A stretch of DNA of 9,472 nucleotides. It comes from Moorella sp. UBA4076 (lineage in GTDB: Bacteria; Bacillota; DSM-521; Neomoorellales; Neomoorellaceae). Each line of letters starts with the position of its first letter. Position 1 is the first letter of the stretch. The notes beneath the pieces were generated by a model. That model saw nothing but the letters and a program-made list of their open reading frames with translations, was not told the origin of the DNA and did no database searches. The stretch spans positions 1 through 9,472 of the forward strand of contig DFYS01000112.1 in assembly GCA_002383405.1 (NCBI GenBank). Reading direction: 5' to 3'. Shown here piece after piece: positions 1 to 4,997 of this stretch. A program made the translations under genes and the position numbers.

Positions 1-1422
1 GGCCGCCATATTCTCTTCCATGGCGACTATTGTCTCCAGCTCGCCCAAAAAATAGGGGTCAATGCCGGTGATTTCATGGACGGCGGCAATGGTCCAGCCG
101 CGGCGCAGGGCTTCGGCGATAACAAAGAGACGCTCATCGTCAGCCTCGGCCATTTTGCGGCGCAGGGCGCCGTCGCTGAAGCGCTGGAAGGCCGGCACCC
201 TTAAACCGTCGAGTTTTAATTCCAGGGAACGGATGGCTTTCAAGAGGGCACCGCTGAAGGTGCGGTCGATGGCCATGACCTCGCCGGTGGCCTTCATCTG
301 CGTCCCCAGCAGGCGCTCGGCCAGGGAAAATTTATCAAAGGGAAAGCGTGGAATTTTCACAACGACATAATCCAGGGCCGGTTCAAAGCAGGCTTTTGTT
401 TCCCGGGTGACGGCATTGGGTATCTCGTCCAGGGTCAACCCCAGGGCGACCTTGGTGGCCACGCGGGCGATGGGGTAGCCGGTGGCCTTGGAGGCCAGGG
501 CGCTGGAACGGCTGACGCGGGGATTGACCTCAATGACGTAATAGCGCATACTACCCGGGTCGAGGGCGAATTGGATATTGCAGCCCCCTTCGATACCCAG
601 GGCGCGGATGATTTTCAGCGCCGAGCGGCGCAGCAGGTGGTACTCGCGGTCGGAGAGGGTCTGGGAAGGGGCGACGACGATGCTGTCCCCGGTATGGATC
701 CCCACCGGGTCAATGTTTTCCATGTTACAGACAGTAATACAGTTATCAGCTCCGTCGCGGATAACTTCGTACTCGATCTCCTTCCATCCGGCAACGGAGC
801 GCTCCACCAGGACCTGTTTGATCAGGCTTAATTTGAGGCCCTTGATAGCGATAGATTCCAGTTCCGTATCATTTCGGGCTACCCCGCCGCCGGTACCGCC
901 CAGGGTGTAGGCCGGCCGCACGATGACCGGATAGCCGATTTCCCGGGCAAAAGCCAGCGCTTCTTCGACGCGGGTAACAATACGGCTTTCCGGCACCGGC
1001 TCCCCGATTGCCAGCATCATGGCCTTGAATTGCTCCCGGTCTTCAGCCCGCTGGATGGCCTGTAAAGGTGTTCCTAACAGCTTCACCCCGGTTTCCGCCA
1101 GGACGCCGGCTTCGGCCAGCTCCAGGGCCAGGTTCAACCCCATCTGGCCTCCCAGGGTGGGGATGATGCCGTCGGGCCGTTCCTGGCGAACAATCCGGGC
1201 GACAAAATCCAGGGTCAGGGGCTCCAGGTAAACGCGGTCGGCCATATCGCGGTCGGTCATGATGGTCGCCGGGTTGGAATTGACCAGGACGACCTCCATC
1301 CCTTCTTCTTGTAAAGCCCGGCAGGCCTGGGTGCCGGCGTAGTCGAATTCCGCCGCCTGGCCGATAATGATCGGCCCGGAACCGATGACCATCACCTTTT
1401 TTAACCAAGGTTTTACTGGCAT
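1..1422 (-). CDS. carB: Carbamoyl-phosphate synthase large subunit, N-terminal part (cut by window edge)
   Basis: CarB makes carbamoyl phosphate from bicarbonate, two ATP and ammonia channelled from CarA, for pyrimidine and arginine synthesis. The frame starts at the ATG at 1420-1422 (MPVKPWLKKVMVIGSGP) and stays open to the window edge, giving 474 residues. The usual full length is about 1,070, so the window holds the carboxyphosphate-forming ATP-grasp half and the start of the oligomerisation domain. Visible hallmarks are the N-terminal nucleotide-fold segment GSGPIIIGQAAEFDYAGTQA, the glycine-rich loop GGTGGGVARN near residue 177, and the segment FDKFSLAERLLGTQMKA typical of the family. 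A GAGGGG ribosome binding site lies about 9 nt before the ATG. The gene follows carA after a 100-bp gap, which is wider than the usual near-contact but still consistent with one transcript. Identity is very secure. Confidence 0.97.
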   Translation of the reverse strand, partial: MPVKPWLKKVMVIGSGPIIIGQAAEFDYAGTQACRALQEEGMEVVLVNSNPATIMTDRDMADRVYLEPLTLDFVARIVRQERPDGIIPTLGGQMGLNLALELAEAGVLAETGVKLLGTPLQAIQRAEDREQFKAMMLAIGEPVPESRIVTRVEEALAFAREIGYPVIVRPAYTLGGTGGGVARNDTELESIAIKGLKLSLIKQVLVERSVAGWKEIEYEVIRDGADNCITVCNMENIDPVGIHTGDSIVVAPSQTLSDREYHLLRRSALKIIRALGIEGGCNIQFALDPGSMRYYVIEVNPRVSRSSALASKATGYPIARVATKVALGLTLDEIPNAVTRETKACFEPALDYVVVKIPRFPFDKFSLAERLLGTQMKATGEVMAIDRTFSGALLKAIRSLELKLDGLRVPAFQRFSDGALRRKMAEADDERLFVIAEALRRGWTIAAVHEITGIDPYFLGELETIVAMEENMAA

Positions 1423-1522
1423 AAATTAAATCCCCTCTCAGGACCCGGTAACGGCAATTTCTCTACCGGTAGCAGGAGTATTCTCCGGAGCCGGCCGTGA
1501 CATGCCGGCACCGGGTGCCTTT

Positions 1523-2611
1523 TTAATTACTGGGGCGGTATGCATCTACCATACGGATAAATTCATGGAAAAGATATTCCGAATCCGTCGGCCCCGGTGA
1601 GGACTCGGGGTGATACTGGACAGCAAAAAGCGGCAGTTCCCGGTGGCGCAGGCCCTCCACAGTGCCGTCGTTGAGGTTGATGTGGGTGACAGCGACTTCC
1701 GGCGGCAGGGAGCCGGACCGGACGGCGTAGCCGTGGTTTTGCGAGGTGATATATACGCGGCCGCTATTTAAATCCTTCACCGGATGGTTGCCGCCGCGGT
1801 GGCCGAAGGGGAGTTTAAAGGTGGCGCCCCCCAGGGCCAGGCCCAGCAGCTGGTGGCCCAGGCAGATGCCCATCATGGGTACTTTACCCAGGAGTTCGCG
1901 GAGAGTGGCCACGCCATAGGGGACATCCCCGGGGTCGCCGGGGCCGTTGGATATGGTCACGCCGTGGGGACGGGTGGCTAAAATCTCAGCAGCCGTACTC
2001 CGCGCCGGCATGACTATGACCGTGCAGCCCTCCCGGTGCAGCCAGCGGATGATGTTTTCCTTGACGCCGAAATTATAGAGGGCGATGCGGCGCTCGCCGC
2101 CCGCGACGGTAAATGGTTCGTGGTTGGTCACTTCCGGGACCAACCTGTCCCCGCTTAACGGCGGTTCTGCAGCGGCAACGGCCTTCAGTTCTTCTATATC
2201 CACCGTCCCGGTGCCCAGGACGCCGCGCATGGTCCCCCGGCGGCGCAGGTGGCGAGTGAGGGCGCGGGTATCCACCCCCTGCAAGGCCGGGATGCGATGC
2301 TCCTGCAAAAACCGGTCGATATCCCCGCTGGCGCGCCAGTTGCTGGGCCGGCGGCAGGCCTCATGGACGATAAAGCCGGCTACATGGGGCTTTTCTGATT
2401 CAAAATCTTCGCTGTTGATGCCGTAGTTGCCAATCAGCGGATAGGTCAGGGTTACGATCTGGCCGCAGTACGAGGGGTCAGTCAGGATCTCCTGGTACCC
2501 GGTCATGCTGGTATTGAAGACCACTTCCCCGTGGCTGCGGTCGGGGTAGCCGAAGGCTTCACCGCGGAAAACCGTGCCGTCTTCCAGCACCAGAAACCCG
2601 CGCACCGGCAT
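1523..2611 (-). CDS. carA: Carbamoyl-phosphate synthase small subunit (glutamine amidotransferase)
   Basis: CarA hydrolyses glutamine and passes ammonia to CarB. The protein has 362 residues, normal for the family. Residues 1 to about 130 form the CarA-specific N-terminal domain (GEVVFNTSMTGYQEILTDPSY, LTYPLIGNYG). Residues about 175-355 form a class I glutamine amidotransferase: the oxyanion region SNGPGDP at 221-227, the nucleophile Cys250 in GICLGHQ, and His334/Glu336 in HPESSPGP complete the triad. The start is the ATG at 2609-2611, with AAGGAG immediately upstream. It lies between pyrR (292-bp gap) and carB and presumably shares the pyr transcript. The long gap carries possible extra regulatory structure, described separately. 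No sign of damage. Confidence 0.97.
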   Translation of the reverse strand: MPVRGFLVLEDGTVFRGEAFGYPDRSHGEVVFNTSMTGYQEILTDPSYCGQIVTLTYPLIGNYGINSEDFESEKPHVAGFIVHEACRRPSNWRASGDIDRFLQEHRIPALQGVDTRALTRHLRRRGTMRGVLGTGTVDIEELKAVAAAEPPLSGDRLVPEVTNHEPFTVAGGERRIALYNFGVKENIIRWLHREGCTVIVMPARSTAAEILATRPHGVTISNGPGDPGDVPYGVATLRELLGKVPMMGICLGHQLLGLALGGATFKLPFGHRGGNHPVKDLNSGRVYITSQNHGYAVRSGSLPPEVAVTHINLNDGTVEGLRHRELPLFAVQYHPESSPGPTDSEYLFHEFIRMVDAYRPSN

Positions 2612-2620
2612 TCACTCCTT

Positions 2621-2664
2621 CGAAAATGGATGTGGGATGTGAGAGGTGAGAGGTTGGAGGCTTG
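2621..2664 (-). promoter_or_regulatory. C-rich, G-poor leader tract before carA (rut-like)
   Basis: On the transcribed (minus-strand) sequence this stretch is strongly C/U/A-rich with almost no G, directly before the carA ribosome binding site. Unstructured C-rich, G-poor RNA is the known feature of Rho loading (rut) sites. It includes a perfect 7-bp tandem repeat, GTGAGAG twice on the plus strand at 2639-2652. A regulatory role is inference. The tract could equally be part of a degenerate dispersed repeat. Confidence 0.25.
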
Positions 2665-2666
2665 GC

Positions 2667-2687
2667 GGAACTGGCTACGCCAGTTCC
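2667..2687 (-). promoter_or_regulatory. Perfect 9-bp hairpin in the carA leader
   Basis: The arms GGAACTGGC and GCCAGTTCC are perfectly complementary around a 3-nt loop. The hairpin begins 3 nt after the stop codon of the 17-codon leader frame and lies about 55 nt before the carA start. No T-run follows it on the minus strand, so it is not an intrinsic terminator. It may be an RNA pause or stability structure, or the core of a small palindromic repeat. Confidence 0.45.
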
Positions 2688-2690
2688 TGA

Positions 2691-2744
2691 TTAAAGCCTG
2701 CCTGCTCTCATTTTTTCTGTCCGCTGGTGGCAGCGCGCCACCAT
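2691..2744 (-). CDS. Possible 17-codon Arg-rich leader peptide upstream of carA
   Basis: The frame reads MVARCHQRTEKMRAGRL and stops with TAA. An AAGGAG ribosome binding site sits 6 nt before the ATG, which is as good as those of the real genes here. Four of the 17 residues are arginine, encoded by four different codons (CGC, CGG, AGA, AGG). A GGTGGC/GCCACC hairpin (2726-2742) covers the first codons, with an alternative CGCTG/CAGCG pairing. A 9-bp hairpin follows just after the stop, then the C-rich tract and carA. Carbamoyl phosphate also feeds arginine synthesis, so a translated leader that senses arginine is conceivable. That is inference; a chance frame is quite possible. Confidence 0.3.
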   Translation of the reverse strand: MVARCHQRTEKMRAGRL

Positions 2745-2813
2745 GAATGGCTCCTTCTATAATGAGCTGTAGGAAGTGGCTGGAGATAATACGCTGATAT
2801 CAGCCGCTCCTCT

Positions 2814-2861
2814 ATAAAAAAGCTCCTTATCAGCTATCGTCAGCTATCGTCCGGTAAGGAG
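2814..2861 (-). terminator. Terminator-like hairpin after pyrR
   Basis: On the minus strand CTCCTTA and TAAGGAG pair around a 25-nt loop and are followed by C and a run of seven T. The loop contains an exact tandem 10-mer. A second small hairpin (GGGCG/CGCCC) lies just upstream, between the pyrR stop and this structure. It could end or attenuate the pyrR transcript before carA. I see no PyrR consensus loop here, unlike at the operon leader. The large loop weakens the case for a constitutive terminator. Confidence 0.5.
2831..2850. repeat. Tandem duplication of a 10-mer
   Basis: CAGCTATCGT occurs twice in immediate tandem on the plus strand, inside the loop of the terminator-like hairpin downstream of pyrR. 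Each copy contains AGCT, so the copies can also pair with each other. It is likely a recent slippage duplication. Confidence 0.8.
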
Positions 2862-2903
2862 GGCGCTGGCTGTCCCGCCCTTATCAGCCTGACGAAACTC
2901 ATT

Positions 2904-3470
2904 TCAAGTACTGACATCAGCTTCCTGTGACAGTTCCCTGATCAATACCTGGTCAACGCCGTCAATCTCCTGTAACTGGACGGCAATCTCCTCTTTCCGC
3001 GACGTGGGAACATTTTTACCTACATAGTCAGCATGAATGGGTAACTCCCGGTGACCCCGGTCGACCACCACCGCCAGCTGGATATTCTGCGGCCGGCCCA
3101 GGTCCATCAATGCGTCCATGGCCGCGCGGACGGTCCGGCCGGTAAACAGGACATCGTCTACCAGGACTATTTTCTTGCCGCCAATGGCAAAGGGGATCTC
3201 GGTGCGGTTGATAGAGGGCTGGTTGCTTAACGTGGTAAGGTCATCCCGGTAAAGGGTAATATCGAGTATACCCAGCGGGACCTCTACTGCTTCGATCTCA
3301 TTAATAAAGTGCTGCAGGCGTTCGGCCAGGGGCACTCCCCGGCGCCGGATGCCGATAAGGATCAGGTTTGCCGTACCGCGGTTGCGTTCCAGAATCTCAT
3401 GGGCTATACGGGTCAGGACCCGCCGCAATTTAACGGCGTCCATAATCTTACTTTTGACTGCCAGCTCCAT
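2904..3470 (-). CDS. pyrR: Bifunctional pyr operon attenuation regulator / uracil phosphoribosyltransferase
   Basis: PyrR binds UMP and then the pyr leader RNA, which favours termination; it also has uracil phosphoribosyltransferase activity. The protein has 188 residues, close to the usual 180. The type I phosphoribosyltransferase PRPP loop VLVDDVLFTGRT is at residues 102-113. Other family segments are LILIGIRRRGVPLAERL (36-52), DITLYRDDL (70-78) and VVVDRGHRELPI (134-145). The ATG at 3468-3470 is preceded by GGAGGAGGAG about 5 nt upstream. It is the first gene of the pyr transcript and has its own binding site in the leader, so it probably autoregulates. In many Firmicutes pyrP or pyrB follows; here carA follows after 292 bp. 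Confidence 0.97.
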   Translation of the reverse strand: MELAVKSKIMDAVKLRRVLTRIAHEILERNRGTANLILIGIRRRGVPLAERLQHFINEIEAVEVPLGILDITLYRDDLTTLSNQPSINRTEIPFAIGGKKIVLVDDVLFTGRTVRAAMDALMDLGRPQNIQLAVVVDRGHRELPIHADYVGKNVPTSRKEEIAVQLQEIDGVDQVLIRELSQEADVST

Positions 3471-3489
3471 CTATACTCCTCCTCCGGGC

Positions 3490-3523
3490 ATGAAAATGCC
3501 TGCGCATGAAGGCTGGCGCAGGC
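3490..3523 (-). terminator. Attenuator terminator in the pyrR leader
   Basis: On the minus strand an 8-bp GC-rich stem, GCCTGCGC/GCGCAGGC, encloses a 10-nt loop and is followed by ATTTTCAT. It sits between the PyrR-binding hairpin and the pyrR ribosome binding site. The T-run is short, so termination may be partial. The left arm overlaps the antiterminator, as expected of an attenuator. Confidence 0.8.
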
Positions 3524-3573
3524 TTAGCTTCCCACGAGTATTCCTTTACTACTCCCTACTCCCTTGCTAGCCT
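3520..3573 (-). promoter_or_regulatory. Antiterminator pairing of the pyr attenuator
   Basis: AGGCTAGC, from the 3' half of the PyrR-binding hairpin, can pair with GCTAAGCCT around a single bulged A, giving 8 bp. The second strand shares GCCT with the left arm of the terminator. The fold therefore excludes both the PyrR hairpin and the terminator. Low UMP would favour this fold and let transcription proceed into pyrR. Confidence 0.7.
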
Positions 3574-3593
3574 CACCGGACTAACTTAAAAGG
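3562..3593 (-). promoter_or_regulatory. PyrR-binding hairpin (anti-antiterminator)
   Basis: The transcript contains AGTCCGGTGAGGCT (3569-3582), a perfect match to the known PyrR-binding consensus ARUCCNGNGAGGYU. It is held by an upper stem GTTAG/CTAGC and a lower stem CCTT/AAGG separated by an internal loop, the standard PyrR RNA architecture. UMP-bound PyrR should stabilise it, block the antiterminator and reduce expression of pyrR and the genes downstream. Confidence 0.93.
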
Positions 3594-3606
3594 ACCTTCG
3601 TTTGGT

Positions 3607-3635
3607 AGTTTATCCCTAAGTTAACCCCCTGTCAA
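3607..3635 (-). promoter_or_regulatory. Sigma-A promoter of the pyr operon
   Basis: On the minus strand a perfect TTGACA (-35, 3630-3635) and TAAACT (-10, 3607-3612) are spaced by 17 nt. The predicted transcription start is near 3600, a few bases before the PyrR-binding hairpin. This is the best promoter-like sequence in the window. Confidence 0.88.
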
Positions 3636-3665
3636 GGGGCAATTTGACCATTCAGGCCTGACGCA

Positions 3666-4042
3666 TCAAGGTAACGTATCGGAAGGGTTTGCCTGCTGTG
3701 GCCGGCTACCGCGGCAATAAGGCCGGAGCAGCCAGCCGCTGAGCATCATATTCCTATAAGGCGCCGCCAGGTAGTAATCCTGGTGGATAGCCAGCCGCCG
3801 CTGCGGTCCCGGTACGGCTACGAAACGGGAACCCCATCCGGCCGGTAGCCGGGGTCAATATAGCAGCCGTGGCCGTCATCGTTGAAGATCCCCTCCCGGT
3901 CCAGGCCGTCATCGACCGTTTGCGCCACCACTGCCGTGGCATACACCCGGCAGACGGGCAGCCAGGTGGCAGCGCAGGGCGCCTGCCAGGGCGCCGCCGG
4001 AGCATCTCTTTGCCGGATATCAAAAGAAATCAGGCTGTATTG
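3666..4042 (-). pseudogene. Frameshifted remnant of an unrecognised gene
   Basis: I do not recognise the family. One frame runs open from after the stop at 4043 down to TAG at 3818-3820, with coding-like G/C-rich third positions and protein-like text (VDDGLDREGIFNDDGHGCY, then IDPGYRPDG). From a GGGG run at 3832-3835 the coding-like text continues in another frame (GSRFVAVPGPQRRLAIHQ, then DYYLAAPYRNMMLSGWLLR) to a TGA at 3666-3668. A one-base loss in the G run explains the break. I find no ATG with a ribosome binding site for the first part, so the 5' end also seems lost. The remnant ends 30 bp before the pyr promoter. A sequencing error in the homopolymer is an alternative to true decay. 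Confidence 0.5.
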
Positions 4043-4651
4043 TTAGTCGTTCTTCCTTTCAAGCTCCCGGAAATTGACCAGTTCCAGAATATCTCCCCGC
4101 ACAACCATGGCATAAATCTTATTCCGGGTCAGGAGGGCGATGGTTTTGTCCTCCATATCCAGGGCCGCGTAGATGGGCACAGTTTGATATTTTTGTATCT
4201 CCGGCAGGAAATCCGGCAGGGTTTTCAACTTGGCGATAAAATCATGAACATATTCCAACCGGTTGGGAGAAGCCTTAACCTCGACGACAAAAGCCATTTC
4301 CCCGGCGTAAGCCAGGATATCCACTTCCAGGGTGTCGCCGTTCTTTCTTATCTTACGCCGCGGCATGACGTCGCTGGGCGTAAGGTGGAAGTATTTTTCT
4401 ACCGCCAGGTCGAATGAGGGGATAAAGATATCCTCAATCAGGGTTCCCATCTTCCGGGCCAGGTCGCCCCACTTCTTATCCATGTCCCGCTTCGATTGCC
4501 GCATCTCCTCTTTAAATTCCTTCATCTCATCCTTGAAATCGTTCATCTCCTCAGCGAGTTCTTTGATCTTTATTTCGCTGAGCCGGGACTGGTAGACGAG
4601 TTCCATCAAGCCCCTTTCCAGGTCGCTCAACTTTTGCGCCGCCGTACTCAT
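4043..4651 (-). CDS. Coiled-coil PD-(D/E)XK nuclease-like protein (DUF3782-like)
   Basis: 202 residues, probably cytoplasmic. Residues about 25-66 form a charged coiled coil with a repeating DEMKEFKEEM pattern. From about 70 onward the sequence fits a PD-(D/E)XK fold: LIEDIFIPSFDLAVEKYF, then strands carrying Asp111 (LEVDILAY) and Glu124-Val-Lys126 (FVVEVKAS). These are the expected metal-binding and catalytic positions. Proteins of this design are common as multi-copy hypotheticals in cyanobacteria and some Firmicutes. Their function is unknown to me, though a nuclease role is often presumed. The ATG at 4649-4651 has AAGGGGGA about 9 nt upstream. A terminator upstream and a candidate promoter suggest a separate transcript. 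Family assignment is from memory of the pattern; catalytic activity is untested. Confidence 0.8.
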   Translation of the reverse strand: MSTAAQKLSDLERGLMELVYQSRLSEIKIKELAEEMNDFKDEMKEFKEEMRQSKRDMDKKWGDLARKMGTLIEDIFIPSFDLAVEKYFHLTPSDVMPRRKIRKNGDTLEVDILAYAGEMAFVVEVKASPNRLEYVHDFIAKLKTLPDFLPEIQKYQTVPIYAALDMEDKTIALLTRNKIYAMVVRGDILELVNFRELERKND

Positions 4652-4703
4652 CAGGCAATCCCCCTTTCATGCAGGTCTACAGTATAAGTTTAACCGCAAA
4701 ATA

Positions 4704-4733
4704 ATCTTAACATGAATTCTCGGAAATTGTAAA
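4704..4733 (-). promoter_or_regulatory. Candidate promoter of the nuclease-like gene
   Basis: TTTACA (4728-4733) and TAAGAT (4704-4709) are spaced by 18 nt on the minus strand, about 55 nt before the gene start. A second -10-like box, TATACT, lies at 4681-4686 without a clear partner. A promoter is expected here because a terminator lies just upstream. Confidence 0.4.
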
Positions 4734-4817
4734 GATGCCAACATCACCTCGATGAAGCCTGCCGATCAATAATCCATCTGCTAGTTTTTAATGGCGGCTT
4801 TGAAACGTATACAGTCA

Positions 4818-4840
4818 TAAAAATACCCCGGTAGCGGGGT
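4818..4840 (-). terminator. Rho-independent terminator after the HTH/coiled-coil gene
   Basis: On the minus strand ACCCCG and CGGGGT pair around a CTAC tetraloop and are followed by ATTTTTAT. It lies about 160 bp downstream of the stop at 4998 and probably ends the rluD-to-4998 transcription unit. Confidence 0.75.
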
Positions 4841-4862
4841 TATATTACTTCTATAGCTATTC

Positions 4863-4997
4863 TTAAACCCGTGTTGCTTTTTTGGCGATTATAAATATAA
4901 ACGGGCAGCAATACCAACAGAGGAAGGCGGCAGCAGGGCCGGTTTCCAATCCAGGGCCGGTTAAAGCCAGTCCTGTGCTGCCATCGTTGGGGCCGGT
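4863..4997 (-). other. Open in-frame extension after the TAG stop of the upstream gene
   Basis: After the TAG at 4998-5000 the same frame stays open for 44 codons to a TAA at 4863-4865. It encodes TGP-type repeats followed by a hydrophobic segment, AAAFLCWYCCPFIFIIA, and a basic end. There is no good start codon or ribosome binding site inside it. An 11-bp direct repeat, CAGGGCCGGTT on the plus strand (4934-4944 and 4952-4962), falls within it. It may be a decayed C-terminus, a readthrough tail or chance. Apart from this, the terminator at 4818-4840 and the candidate promoter at 4704-4733, I see nothing in the 346-bp gap 4652-4997. Confidence 0.25.

Noticed and set aside
1043..1408. 121-codon minus-strand frame inside carB
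   Set aside because: Out-of-frame shadow; the real carB frame across the same region shows all the family motifs.
1438..1503. 21-codon frame MSRPAPENTPATGREIAVTG(S) between carA and carB, ending at the carB RBS
   Set aside because: No recognisable ribosome binding site before its ATG, and GC-rich spacers often contain such frames.
3754..4023. 89-codon minus-strand frame starting at TTG after the nuclease-like gene
   Set aside because: Arg/Pro/Met-rich text typical of an out-of-frame reading; the two other frames there carry the coding-like composition.
4667..4744. 25-codon minus-strand frame upstream of the nuclease-like gene
   Set aside because: It overlaps the candidate promoter and the gene's own leader, has A/T-rich unbiased codons and only a weak GAGGTG before the ATG.
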